Assembly (NCBI GenBank): GCA_949752745.1
Contig: OX457032.1
Location: 9,128,271-9,192,270, forward strand
Source: Protula sp. h YS-2021
Lineage: Eukaryota > Annelida > Polychaeta > Sabellida > Serpulidae
Direction of reading: 5' to 3'
DNA length: 64,000 bases
Made by a program: the position numbers and the translations under genes. Position 1 is the stretch's first letter. Each line of letters begins with the position of its first letter. Positions 25,151 through 37,079 of the stretch are shown piece after piece. The notes under the pieces are model-generated. The model saw nothing but the letters and a program-made list of their open reading frames with translations. It did not search any database and had not been told where the DNA came from.

Positions 25151-26571
25151 ACTCCGGAGCCACTTTCCGGCTCAGTTTCACAGTGGTGCCAACAGGTGTG
25201 GCTCCTTGTGGATCTAGATGTTGCGACAGAGGGATGTTTAACTCTCCTAGTGCATGATCCAAACGGGTGAGCTGCTGCGGCTGATGCTTTTCACCCACTT
25301 CTCCTCGCCTTTTAGAGTTGTTTTCCTAGTGGTGGGGTGCCGATGCGATAGCCAGGCATCCTTCAAGGCTTTTTTGTCCTTGGCATCCAACTCCGCTACT
25401 CTTTCTGATAATACAGAGCGGTTCAGTTTTGTCTTTTCCTACTACTACCTGGTGTAGGAGCCCCAGTGCTGGGTGGCCTGGTGTTGCCGTCGGTGAGGAT
25501 TCAACCAAGGTGTCTGAGGGAGCCTTCTGCTTTACTGCGTACCTTCCTCAGTTCTTGGCGTTTCTGATTTTTTGTACTGTTTGTGTTTTTGTACGGTTTG
25601 TGTCTATTGCTTTCGATTCTGCTGGGGGAAGATGCTCCCGCTCGGGGCAGGTAATATGCACTTCGTAGAGGGAGAGCCCTTCTGAGGCTCTATACTTGTC
25701 ACAGACGGAGTGGGGGTTGCCTGCAAAGGATGGGTGCCCACACTCTGCCTTGTGCACCCGCCATGCCTGTAACAGAAATCTGAGATGAGTACTCAAACAA
25801 TAAACTTCGATTAGTGATCTCCTGATCACCCCTTACCCTATGTATGCCTGCATAGCAGAGGAGGGGGAGAGGCACAACCTCGGTTGGACTGTCGACAAGA
25901 GGGAATACCCACGTGGGTAGTGCCACTTGTGGATCCACGTAGGTGGAGCTACAAGGGAAACCCCATTCTTGCTAACCCTGCCACCGGAATGGGAGGAGCC
26001 ATTTGGCTGTCTGCCCTCAAAACGGTACCTCTATCGGGGGAAGGGGAATAGTGCTACTTGAAGTCCCGGCAAACCCACAGGGGCAGGGCATGTGGTCGTA
26101 ACCTCGTGACTCTGGCTAGAAACGTATAAACATGATCAACGCTCTGCTAATTCAGCCCTGGCAAGCCAAAGGCGATGGTGTTGCAGGTTGCGGTGGGGAG
26201 GCAGGCAACGAGAGCACCTACCAGCGCCACCGCCCGTCTTCGTGCCTCTCTCACACTCAATCTGACGCTAAAACCCGACAGACAGTCAGATGTCTATATC
26301 TCCGGGTGTCTTCAGACAAGAATAAATCTCCAGACCGGTGGAGAGAACTGAGAAACACGTTACGGTGACAAAGACCAAGTTTGTTTACTAGGAAGCCATC
26401 ACTACGATTCCTGGCGCCATTTAACTTCTGCATTCAGGACCCCTTAAAACTCGTCGTAACATAAAAGCCTGTTATATATGAGTGAAAGTTATTCAAAGAC
26501 TAAATAAGCACCTTCTCTCCTTTAAACTAAGAAGAGAAAATCTAGAAAAGATTCTTAAAAAATACGTCTTT

Positions 26572-26795
26572 TTTGTTCCGCGCATAGAAAGGTAATGGTG
26601 GGTAATCGGATGTCTCTTACTTTTACACTACCGGATAATATAACGCAATTTTTGAACATGTTTCTTGACATGACACGCCTCCAAGTGTAGAAAAGTTCAA
26701 TTCGCAATTTATGCGTCGATCCCGCAAAAGGAGGGAAATCCCGTATAAAGGTGAAGATAAGCGAACGTTAGCTTTTAGGAAGTAAAACGGCTTGT
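26572..26795. repeat. DIRS left inverted terminal repeat
   Basis: On the minus strand it reads TTCGCTTATCTTCACC, then TTATACGGGATTTCCCTCC, and later AAAGTAAGAGACATCCG. This matches the right terminus at 19478-19573 and, for its outer part, the internal complementary region. Confidence 0.8.
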
Positions 26796-26799
26796 GTTG

Positions 26800-26890
26800 T
26801 GGAACGAGTTACCACCATCCTCCCCTTGCGCTACTCCTGCAGCCGATTTGCTTGTTGTGGAGAGGGTTACCACCATCCTCCCCTCTAGGT
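26800..26890. repeat. About 55-bp direct duplication
   Basis: Two copies of a block containing GAGTTACCACCATCCTCCCC and GGGTTACCACCATCCTCCCC lie side by side, just outside the DIRS element. Confidence 0.7.
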
Positions 26891-26895
26891 CATAC

Positions 26896-27075
26896 TTGTT
26901 ACAGATCATGCATGTTACAGATCTTACATGTTACAGACCACGCATGTTACAGATCATGCAAGCCAAAGACCACGCATGTTACAGACCAAACATGTTACAA
27001 GTCATGCATGTTACAGATCATGCAAACTACAGAACGTGCATGTCACAGGTAACACATGTTACAAATTATACATAC
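26896..27075. repeat. 16-bp minisatellite
   Basis: About ten copies of CATGTTACAGATCATG with changes. The 16-bp period is clear from repeated CATGTTACA. Confidence 0.88.
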
Positions 27076-27284
27076 ATACATGTTAGAGACCATGCATGTT
27101 ACATAAACAATGCAATATGGCATTTAAAATCTTTTTCATTCGCTGAAGTAACTGCTTGTATTGAAAAAGTATTGTATGCGCAAAAACAGCTGTGTTAGAG
27201 AAATAAATACGCTTTTTGATAACTTTTTTAGGGATGACTGCAAGAGTGAATGGGCGATAAGTTTGAATTTCGTGACAGGTGATT

Positions 27285-27520
27285 GGATCCTCTCGCCTAG
27301 CCGAAACAATTGGAGCGAATGTCAACCTACTGCTTGCCACATGAGTTCCGGGTCAGGTGATCTAGTCAACTTCCCTAGCCGAGGGGTCTGTAGTGAATGT
27401 CGATCCCCTGCTTGACACATGAATGTAGATCCCCTGCTTACCACATCAATGTCATTGCCCTGCTTACCACATGAACGTCAATTGCCTGCTTACCACATGA
27501 ATGTCAATTCCCTGCTTACC
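27285..27520. repeat. Dispersed repeat with tandem subunits (copy 1)
   Basis: Units contain CAGGTGATCTAGTC, CCTAGCCGAG, AATGTCAA and CTGCTTGCCACATGA. The same motifs in the same order recur at 41461-41590. The last 110 bp are short subrepeats of CTGCTTACCACATGAATGTC. Confidence 0.7.
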
Positions 27521-27522
27521 GC

Positions 27523-27615
27523 CCCTGGCTAGAATCGAACCAGGAACATGAGTTTTTTGGACCAGGAACATGGAAATTATTTGACCAGCGCTCAAACCAA
27601 CTCAGCCAGCAGTCA
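27523..27615 (-). repeat. tRNA-derived SINE head or tRNA-like pseudogene
   Basis: On the minus strand there is a perfect pol III A box, TGGCTGAGTTGG (27608-27597), and a B box, GGTTCGATTCT (27541-27531), 67 bp apart. D-arm-like TTTGAGCGCT follows the A box. The spacing is longer than in a plain tRNA because CATGTTCCTGG is duplicated between the boxes. No proper acceptor stem forms, so a SINE or decayed tRNA relic fits better than a working tRNA. Confidence 0.55.
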
Positions 27616-27799
27616 CCTGATTCCAATAACTGAGTAATTTTGATCATTTTGAGCAAATATGGCAGCAGAACCCGTACATTTTACAAAGCAGTTCTTTATT
27701 TTCTACTTTAAAGCTCTAGTGATTCCTTTTAAAAGATCTCATATATTTTGTTAATGTATCTTCAGATAAAGAGACTTCTATCTTTTCTACATGCTTAAA

Positions 27800-27912
27800 T
27801 ATTAATGATAATAATAATGATACTAATAATGATAATAAAGTAATAATAATAATGATAATATTAACGGTAATAATAATGATAATAATAACGATAATAATGA
27901 TGATAATGATAT
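27800..27912. repeat. (ATA/ATG)n microsatellite
   Basis: An imperfect trinucleotide run of ATA, ATG and ACG units in a stretch that otherwise shows no features (27616-28150). Confidence 0.85.
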
Positions 27913-28179
27913 GCCTTGTCTCATTTATTTAGAATTTTTCTTATCAGTTACACTGCAGGCAACTTTTATCATAGCTTAATGTTAAGTGTTACAAGTGTTC
28001 TTCAGCTTTGATTCAAAACAACACAAAAAACTGAAGACAAGAGTACCAAGACGCTCTCATTTCAATGGCATATATTTTTTTATCGCAAGTGCAATTGTTA
28101 GTTGGTGAAGCGATGTCACAAGTAAAAGTGACAGTTGAAATAATTTGTTATTGTTTTATGACAGTTGCGCTGTGAAAGC

Positions 28180-28530
28180 GGTTCTCCCAAGTACGCCATC
28201 TTGCATTATTATGAAAGCAGTTCTTACAAGTACGCCATCTTGCGTTATTATGAAAGCTTTTCTTATAAGTACGCCATCTTGCGTTATTAGGAAACCAGTT
28301 CTTACAAGTATGCCATCTTGCTTTAGTATGAAACCCGTTCTTATAAGTACGCTATTTTGCATTATTATGAATTAGATGCCATCTTGTGTTATTATGACAG
28401 CAGTTCTTACAAGTATGCCATCTTGCGTTGCTATGAAACCGGTTCTTACAAGTATGCCTCGAGCGTTATTATGAAAGAGATTTTTACCAGCTTAGATGCC
28501 ATCTTGCGTTATTATAAAAGCTGTTCTTAC
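28180..28530. repeat. 39-bp minisatellite
   Basis: About eight copies of a unit with AGTTCTTACAAGTACGCCAT then CTTGCGTTATTATGAAAGC. Later copies are truncated. The period is divisible by three, so short frames stay open on both strands. Confidence 0.88.
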
Positions 28531-28639
28531 AAATACCTTTATTTCACACTTATTATGAACAGAAACTTTTATAGCACCTCTTATCCCATTGGTTTTATTA
28601 GCCACCAACTGGAGCTTTAGACCTCGGAGAGGGACTGTA

Positions 28640-29571
28640 GGCTTGCCGTCCATTGGTAGGATGCTGTACATTGGTGGAATGCTGTCTATTGTTAGGATCC
28701 TGTCCATTGGTTTAATGCTGTCCATTGGTAGGATCATGTCCACTGGTAGGATGCTGTCCATTGGTGAGATGCTGTCATGTGTAGAATGCTGTCCATTTGT
28801 GGAATGCTGTAGACTTGTAGAATGCTGTCCACTGGTAGGATGCTGTCCATTGGTAGCGTGCTGTTCATTGGTAGGATGCTGTCCATTTGTAGGATGCTGT
28901 CTACTGGTAGGATTCTGTCCACTGGTAGGATGTTGTCCATTTGTAGGATGCTGCCAATTGGTAGGATGCTGTCCATTTGTAGGATGCTGTCAATTGGTAG
29001 AATACATTCCACTGGTAGTGTGCCCTCCGCTGGTAGGATGCTGTCAAGTGGTAGAAAGCTGTGCATTGCTGGAATGTTGTCCATTGGTGGGATGCTGTCC
29101 ATTAGTGGAGTGCTGTCCTTTGGTAAGAAGTTGTCCATTGGTGGGATGCTGTTCGCTGGTAGCATGCTGTCCATTGGGGGGATGCTGTCCATTTATTGGA
29201 ATGCTGTTCATTGGTAGGATGCTGTCTATTGGTAGTATGCTGTCCACTGGTAAAATGCTGTCCATTGGTAGGATGATGTCCATTGGTGGGGTGAAGTCCA
29301 CTGGTAGGATGTTGCCCATTGGATTGATGCTGTCCATTGGTAGGATGCTGTCCATTGGTAGGATGCTGTCTATTGGTAGTATGCTGTAAACTGGTAGAAT
29401 GCTTTTTACTGGTAGAATGTTGCCCATTGATAAGATGCTGATTATTGGTAGAGTGCTGTCCACTGGTAGGATGCTGTTCAATGGTAGGATGTTGTCCATT
29501 GGTGGGATGTTGTCCATTGTTAGGATGTTGTCCACTTTCAGGATGCTCTCTAATGCTTCGATGCTATCCAA
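28640..29571. repeat. 18-bp minisatellite, block 1
   Basis: About 50 copies of GGTAGGATGCTGTCCATT with changes. Because 18 is a multiple of three, both strands stay open for 100-270 codons and give 6-residue peptide repeats (GRMLSI, CCPLVG, MDSILP). Ends abruptly at the gypsy element. Confidence 0.95.
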
Positions 29572-29829
29572 AGACACTGCAGTCTGTGGTCTAAAGTCTG
29601 ACAAAGTGCGACGTGACGCAATTGAAATCGGCAATGATCTCACGTACCAACAAGTATATGACCTCGCAAAAACCTATATGAAAGCACCAGCGCACAAATG
29701 AATGCTATTACCATGAACAGCAACGCAACTGACGTATACATCATTATAAGTCGCCCGCAACGACGCAGGCAGCCACGCGTATCGCAAACACAAAAATCGC
29801 AATCAGAACAGAAGCAAACACTTTAACAA

Positions 29830-30462
29830 CAGCGACAGAAATTCCAACAGACATCGAAACAGTGCAACAGATGCGGCGGTCAACATGCAAAAAATCAACA
29901 GTGTCCAGCAAAACAAGCAAAATGTTACTTCTGTGCAAAGAAAGGCCACTTCGAAAAAGTGTGTCGTACGAAACAACGCGCTGTACATGACGTTTCATAC
30001 TGCAAACCCGAAGACCAAGGCTCATGTGTTCTCGGTGCAATACAGACAATCGGCAACGTTTCAACTCCACAACCCAGAGACAAAGGCATCAACAGGATAT
30101 ATGCAAGCGTTCTTCTCAACGACAAGCACAACCTGAGCATGAAAGTTGATACTGGTTCGGACACATGCACACTGACTAAGCAAGACGCCAAAAAGTTGGT
30201 TGATACCATCAAACTCGCGTCATCAGGTTGTATATTGAGGAAATACGGCGCTGGCAACATACGGCTCTATGGCAGCGCAACATTACAAATTACGTATCAC
30301 GACAAATATACAATCGCAGATTTCAAGATTGTTGACGCCCCTAACAGTCCATCAATAATCGGATGTAAACAAGTACTCGAACTAGGACTTATCTCACTGA
30401 ATGTCAATTACGTCAACAATATCACATCAGCAGCTCACAGTAAGCCTCATGCAGAAACCTAG
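29830..30462 (+). pseudogene. gypsy gag zinc knuckles and aspartic protease
   Basis: One frame reads two knuckles, CNRCGGQHAKNQQC and CYFCAKKGHFEKVC. Then comes a retropepsin-like domain with the catalytic triplet in MKVDTGSDTCTL (about 30140-30175) and a late IIGCKQVLELGL flap/loop motif. A stop at about 30460 separates it from the RT region. Confidence 0.88.
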
Positions 30463-30559
30463 CAAAGTACAGCAACAGCTCACAGTAAGCCTCACGCAGC
30501 AACCGACAAAGTACGCTATCACGAACACAAGTACTTCGTGACTATGGCGATTGTTTTGA

Positions 30560-32006
30560 CAAAATCGGCAAGTTCCCTGGTGAAAAGTATACGATCAAGT
30601 TGATTGACAACCCACAACCAGTGATTCATCCACCAAGAACAGTTCCTGTGCATATTATGCCGCTCTACAAGGCAGAACTTGACAAGATGATCGCTGACAA
30701 CATAATCAGTCCCATAACTCAACCAACAGAATGGGTCAACTCCATCGTGGTAAATGTCAAAGACACACCCAATGGCAAGAAAGTTCGTCTATGTCTCGAT
30801 CCCAAGGATCTCAACAAGAACGTTCGACGGGAACACTAATACACCAAGACATTTGATGAGATTCTACCACAGCTCTACGGCAAGAAGTATTTCTCAGTCA
30901 TCGACACCAAGAAAGGATACTGGCATGTTCAGCTGGATGAGGAATCAAGTTTGCTTACAACCTTCAATACACCATTTGGCAGATTCAAATTCAACCGACT
31001 TCCCTTTGGTATCAATGTCTCACAGGACGCATTTCAACACAAACACGACAGCGCATTTGCCGGAATCGATAACGTTTGTAGAATTGCCGGCGACATTACA
31101 GGAAGAACGGGGCAAGAACAAGACAAAGCAATGGTGCAGATGCTCGAAGCATGCAGAAGGAACAACATTGGTCTGAACTCTGAAAAACTACAGTTCAAAC
31201 AACACAAAGTGAACTTATACGGACATACAGTCACAGATCAAGGTGTACAGCCGTCAGAAGACAAGATGAAGGCGATAAAGGACATCAAACCTCCGCAAAA
31301 CTTGAAAGAACTCTTGTCTATACTCGGGATGTTGAATTACCTCAACCGATTTTAAACAAAACTTGCATTGCTAGCTGCACCACTTCGTGAGCTGTACAAG
31401 AAAGATGTGTCCTTCAGATGGGAAGATCGACACCAGCAAGCCCTAGACGACATAAAGGCAGAGTTGGGTAATGCAACACGTCTCTCCTGCTACGACACTA
31501 ATCCAAACACCAGAACCATATTGCAATCCGATGCAAGTCAAATGGGTCTCGGCGTATGGATAAGCCAGGTCGATAATAACGGTGTAGAACACATCGTCGC
31601 TATGTGCTCAAGATCCTTGACGGACGCAGAAAAACGCTACTCAAACATCGAGCGAGAGTGTTTAGCAATCAAATTTGGTCTCCAAAGGTTTGAATACTAC
31701 CTGCTCGGACGCCACACAGTGGTAGAGACGAACCACTCACCGTTAGAGCAAATATTCAAAACGAATATTGCCGACGTACCAACACTCCTCCAGAACATGA
31801 TACTTTGGTGTCTACGATTTGACATTACAGTCATCTATAAACCAGGAATCAAGATCCCGGTTGCAGAGGCACTGTCACGAGTATGTGTTCCAGCCACGAA
31901 GCAAACGGAGAGCAAAGAAATCAACTTCATTTCTGACATGAAAACGCCAATTGATCTGCGGAGAATCAGAAACGAAAGATCCAGGACTCCACTCTTAACA
32001 TGCTGA
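30560..32006 (+). pseudogene. gypsy reverse transcriptase and RNase H
   Basis: RT fingers and palm include VRLCLDPKDLNK, a stop at about 30837, FSVIDTKKGYWHVQLD, and FGRFKFNRLPFGI. At the catalytic tetrad the frame reads IAGDITG, so one of the two expected aspartates is missing. After a stop at about 31353 the RNase H region has TILQSDASQMGLG, SNIERECLAIKFGL and ETNHSPLEQIFK, where N replaces the usual aspartate. Confidence 0.92.
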
Positions 32007-32059
32007 AAGACACAGTATTCAAGGGTTGGCCAGCTCTCAGATAGCAATGTCCCCAGGAA

Positions 32060-33045
32060 ATCTGGGATTACTGGAACTTTCGATGTGATCTCGTAATTGA
32101 AGATGGCCTTGTAATCAAAGGTAACAGAATAGTCATTCTAACGTCACTACGCAAAGAAATCCTGCAAGTGATCCATGAAGGCCATCAAGGAGAGACAAAG
32201 TGCATTTTACTTGCACGTGAATCAGTCTTCTGGCCAGGAATCAACAAAGACATTAAAGAAATGGTGCAGTCTTGTGCGATGTGTGCGAAACATCAAGCCG
32301 TACCCGATAGACTACCACTCATGCAGCCGGATTTGCCAACACGACCCTGGGAAAAACTGGGAACTGATTTGTTCGAGTTCGACGGCAAGCGATACATCAT
32401 GGTCGTCGATTACTGTTCACGCTACCCAGTTATTCGCCAGCTATCGGATATAACCGCCGAAACTGTATGCCAAGCTTTTTCAAGTGTGATTGCCGAATAC
32501 GGTCTACCATCAACGGTAGTTGCTGATTCTGGGACGCAGTTTACGAGCAAATCGTTCCGAAGCAGATGCAAAGAGGCAGGCATCAAAATACTGTACAGCT
32601 CACCACACCATCACGAAACAAGCAGCGTGGCAGAACGCAGTATTGGTACCATAAAACATCTATGGAAGAAATCTAGCAGCAACAGAGCGACAGCACTATG
32701 GATGTACCGTGTCACGCCAGTCGACAACGACATGCCTTCATATGAACTCTTGTTTGGTCGAAAACCCAAGACACTCCTACCCTGCAGTAATACTTTGCTT
32801 CTGTTACGTCATCCTGAAAGTGACAAACGAGAAACGACAGATGCTCCAGAAGAGGCATTATAACGCTGGTACCGACGTAAGGTTGTTGAAATCAGGCGAA
32901 TTTGTCGACGTCTTTAAAACCTTACACAAAGTGTTGGAGCCAGCTACCGTAGTCAAGCAACCAAACCCGGATGCAGAACCAAGGACTTATATCGTCAAAA
33001 GGGCGAGAAGCAGTACCAACGGACCCGAGGACACATTCGCCTAAG
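32060..33045 (+). pseudogene. gypsy integrase
   Basis: The zinc-binding N-terminal part has HEGHQGETKC and CAMCAKHQ. The catalytic core keeps the D,D,E residues in GTDLFEFDGK, VVADSGTQFTS and SSVAERSIGT. The frame is open from 32168 to 32863 and C-terminal sequence continues in another frame to about 33042. Confidence 0.9.
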
Positions 33046-33372
33046 AAAAGCCCCAATGCCCCCATTATCGCCAGTGAGGACTAGCAAAATCCAGACGGCC
33101 GCCTCGTACCCGCCTGTACCCACACGTACCCGCCTGTACCCACACCGTATCCGCCTGCGACGCCTCAGACACCACCACTCGAACAAGCCAACCAGCCCGC
33201 GCCCCTCATACCAATCCCTCCAACTAGGAACACTGATGTCACAAACAATAATGCATCAAATCTTTATGTGACACGTTCTGGTCGAGTTACGACGGCGCCG
33301 TCCAAATATAGTGCATAGACTGTTGTATATAGACTATTTAATTGTCTATTTGTAAAGAGAGGGAGAGAGGGA

Positions 33373-33544
33373 TGTCATAAGTTTGTGTAGATGTTTGCTA
33401 ACACATTTGTGGTGTGTATAATCACTTGTGTACATTAGGACACTATTTTGATATACGTTCATTTTACACACCATAATCTGTTTATACTTACTATGTATAT
33501 ATTGTTATGAGCTTAAATGTTACATAATAATAAAATTCTTGACA
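33373..33544 (+). repeat. gypsy 3' LTR
   Basis: A purine-rich tract, GAGAGGGAGAGAGGGA, ends just before TGTCATAAG. The block ends AATTCTTGACA at the point where the minisatellite resumes. The 5-bp TGTCA/TGACA ends and length of 172 bp fit a short LTR. With no second LTR for comparison, the limits are inferred. Confidence 0.7.
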
Positions 33545-35853
33545 CTGGTAGAATGTTGTCCATTGGTAGCATGCTGTCTATTATTAGTTTGCTGTCCACT
33601 GGTAGGATGCTGCCCATTGGTAGGGTGTTGTCCATTGGTGGGATGCTGTTCATTGGTAGGAAGCTGTCCACTGCCAGGATGCTGTCCACTGCTAGGATGC
33701 TATCCATTGATAGGAGGCTGTCCATTGGTAGGATGCTGTCCATTGTCGGATGCTGTCCATTTTATGAGATACTGTTCATTGGTAGGATGCTGTCCATTGA
33801 TAGGATGCTGTCTATTGGTAGTATGCTGTCTATTGGTAGGATGCTGTCCATTGGACTGATGTTGTCCATTGGTAGGATGCTTTCCATTGGTAGGGTGATG
33901 TCCATTGGTAATATGCTGTCCATTGGCAGGATGTTGTCCACTGCTAGGATGCTATCCATTGATATCCATTTTTGGGATGCTGTTCATTGGCAGGATGGTG
34001 TCCATTGGTTAGATGCGGTCTATTGGTGGTATGCTGTCCATTGGTAGGATGTTGTCCATTATTTCTGATGCTGTCCATTGGTAGGTTGTTGTCCATTTGT
34101 AGGATGCTGTTTATTGATAGGGTATTGGCTATTGGTGGGATGCTGTAAATTGGTAATGTGCCGAAACGATGTTTCTTGGTAGAATGATGTCCATTGGTAG
34201 TGTGCTCTCCATTTGCATGATGCTGTCATTTGATAGAATACCTTTCACTGGTAGGGTGAATTCCATTAGTAGGATGCTGTCCTGTGGTAGGATGTTGTGC
34301 ATCAGTAGGATGCTGTCCATTCGTGGGGTGCTGTCTCTTGGTAGGATGTTGTCCGTTGGTAGGACGCTGTCCATTGGTGGATGATCCACGGGTAGGATGT
34401 CGTCAATTGGTTGGACTCTGTACATTGGTACGGTGCTGCCCATTGGTAGGATGTTGTCCATTGGTAGGATGCTGTCCATTGGTAGGATACTGCCCATTGG
34501 TAGGATGTTGTCAACTGGTGGAGTGCTGTCTATTGGTGGGGTGCTGTCCATTAATAGAATGTTTTCCATTGGTAGAGTGCTGTCCGTTGGTAGGATGCTG
34601 TAAATTGGTACAATGCTTTTCACTGGTAGGATGATGTCCACTGGAAGGATGCTGTCCATTTGTAGGATGCTGTCCATTGGTAAGATGCTGTGCATTGGAA
34701 AGATGTTGTAAACTGATAGAACGCTATCCATGGGCAGGATGTTGTGAACTGGTAGAACGTTGTCCATTGTTAGCATGCTGTCCATTATTAGTTTGCTGTC
34801 CACTGGTATAATGCTGTCCATTGGTAGGATGTTGTCCGTTGGTGGGATGCTGTCCATTAGTAGGATGCTATCCACTGGGAGGATGCCGTACACTGCTAGG
34901 ATGCTATCCATTGATAGGAGGCTGTCCATTGGTAGGATGTTGTCTATTGGAGGGATGCTATCCATTTTATGGGATGCTGTTCATTGTTTCGATGCTGTCC
35001 ATTGATAGGATGCTGTCTATTGGTAGTATGCTGTCCATTGGTAGGATGCTGTCCATAGGTGTAATAGTGTCCATTGGTCGAATGTTGTCCACTGGTAGGA
35101 TGATATTTCTTGGTAGGATGATGCCCATTGGTAGCGTGGTCTCCATTTGCATGATGCTGTCATTTGGTAGAATTCCTTTCACTTGTAGGATGAATTCCAT
35201 TAGTAGGATGCAGTACTATCGTAGGATGTTGTTCATCAGTTGGATGCTGTGTATTCGTGGTGTGCTGTACATTGGGAGGATGCTGTACGTTGGTAGAATG
35301 CTGTCCATTGCTGGGATATGATCCACTGGTAGGATGTTGTCAATGGTGGGGTGCTGTCCACTGGTAGGATGTTGTCCATTGGTACGATGCTGTCCATTGG
35401 TAGGATACTGTCCATTGGTAGGATGTTGTCCATTTTTGCTATGCTCTCCACTGGTGGAATGCTGTCCATTGGTAGGATGTTGTTAACTTGCAGAATGTTG
35501 TCCATTGGTAGGATGTTGTCCATTGGTGTTATGCTGTACACTGGTAGAATGCTGTCCATTGGTGGTCTGCTATCCATTAATACATTGTTCTCCATTGGTA
35601 GTATGCTGTCCGTTGGTGGGAGGCTGTAAATTGGTACAATGCTTTCCACTGGTAGGATGATGTCCACTGGTAGGATGCTGTCTTTTGGTTGGATGCGGTC
35701 CATTGGTAAGATGCTGTCCATTGGAAGTATGTTGTAAACTGGTAGAATGCTGTCCATTGGTGAGATGTTGTCAACTTGTATAATGTTGCCCATTGGTAGG
35801 ATGCTGTCCATTCGTAGGATACTGTCCATTGGTAGGATGTTGTCCATTGTTGG
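33545..35853. repeat. 18-bp minisatellite, block 2
   Basis: About 125 copies of the same unit as block 1. Within it, a segment around 33540-34400 is repeated with changes at about 34740-35340: the motif order (CTGTTCATTGG, then TTTGCATGATGCTGTCATTTG, then GAATTCCATTAGTAGGATG) recurs. This shows a higher-order duplication of roughly 1 kb. Confidence 0.93.
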
Positions 35854-36068
35854 TGTGGGATAAAGGGAATCAAAAATGATTTGTCTTAGAGGTTTTGTAA
35901 CGGAGTTAAATTCAAAGTGCGTATGACAACTGGGAAACGCCAGAAATAAAGGGGTGTCAGGTACAAAATAAATATTCACGTGGTTGGGGATGTTAACTTA
36001 AAATTATATACGACAAAATTTCAATACACTCTACATTAATAATCAATTAATTCTTCATATTTACTACG
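35854..36068. repeat. BEL 3' LTR (left, deleted)
   Basis: Starts TGTGGGATAAAGGGAATC and ends CATATTTACTAC, as in the right LTR. About 120 bp in its middle are missing relative to that copy, with scattered base changes. Confidence 0.85.
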
Positions 36069-37079
36069 ATCATTTAATCCATTAACAATAGATATGACCA
36101 TGTTGTTCTAAGCATGCAGGCAAATACCTTAACACCCTTCTACGATATGTAGAATATTGAACTAACCCATTCAACTAACTCTATTCTCCTAATCCCATGT
36201 AATTTCACAAAATATTTCTAAGACAAATCGTTAATTCTGATAATAAACTAAGGTGGAACCATCGCGAAATTGGAAAAACCGATAGTTTGGTGTGGTCTAT
36301 CACTGTTTCTTTTCCTATGCGAAGACTTGAAATGCAGAAGTATTTCCACGAGCCGCTTTACGACTTGTGCAAGACCTTTTTTCCACCACTTCAAGCAAAA
36401 GAAGTTTTTAGTAGAACTTTAAAGCGGAAGTTGAACACAACGGAAGTAATTCATACATGTATTGAAACATTATAAATACTGAATGTACTGTTAATGGACA
36501 TCAACGCGAACAAATCTAAGCATACATGAGGAATCTCAGCATACATGAGGAACATACATAAAGAAAACCGTAAAACTATTTACATTATACGCAATGGGAA
36601 ACAAAGTAAAATGTTTATCAGGAAGGAGTTACACATTATAACGTTGACACTTTAGAACGTGTGTCAATTTATACATGAATTTAGAGCAGAAATGACCTGA
36701 TAATATATTTGTATGTTGAAACAAGGATGAATACACATGATTATTAGTGAATATTACATGACATCGGCATACCTTGGGCATAATTAAAAGTGAAAAAAAA
36801 CCCGCTAAATTGTGCCTGTGGATAACATCAGTAAGACACTGCAACCCAAACAAGATTGAATTTCATTATACTCTATTTAATTTTAATTTCAAATTACTTT
36901 CAGCCACAAACAGCAAGCATATATTATTAACGTGTTATGCACTTTCAAAACCGACTAAATATATGCAACACAAATGAATGCGTGAACATACTACGCACAG
37001 CTTTCCGTGATCGCTTAGGTGTTCACCACCTTTTAATGACGACGCTAGGATCGCATCATTTTACAACAAAAAAATTTAG

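Larger units (their letters stand above)
19432..26795 (-). mobile_element. DIRS1-type tyrosine-recombinase retrotransposon (decayed)
   Basis: About 7.4 kb on the minus strand. In element order: left inverted repeat (26795-26572), gag-like region, reverse transcriptase with RNase H, tyrosine recombinase, internal complementary region (19755-19630), right inverted repeat (19573-19432). DIRS elements use a tyrosine recombinase instead of a DDE integrase and lack LTRs. Inverted termini plus an internal complementary region mark the DIRS1 branch rather than the Ngaro or PAT split-direct-repeat branches. Every coding region has stops and frameshifts, so this copy is inactive. Confidence 0.88.
29575..33544 (+). 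mobile_element. Ty3/gypsy LTR retrotransposon, 5'-truncated
   Basis: Order on the plus strand: end of gag, zinc knuckles, protease, reverse transcriptase, RNase H, integrase, polypurine tract, 3' LTR. There is no 5' LTR: the 18-bp minisatellite runs straight into the C-terminal part of gag (VCGLKSDKVRRDAIEIGND). The element is inactive: stops near 30460, 30837 and 31353, and a changed RT active site. It sits inside the 18-bp minisatellite, which resumes at 33545. Confidence 0.93.

Noticed and set aside
28589..35979. Frames of 100-280 codons on both strands
   Set aside because: Products of the 18-bp minisatellite. Both strands are open at once and the peptide is a 6-residue cycle.
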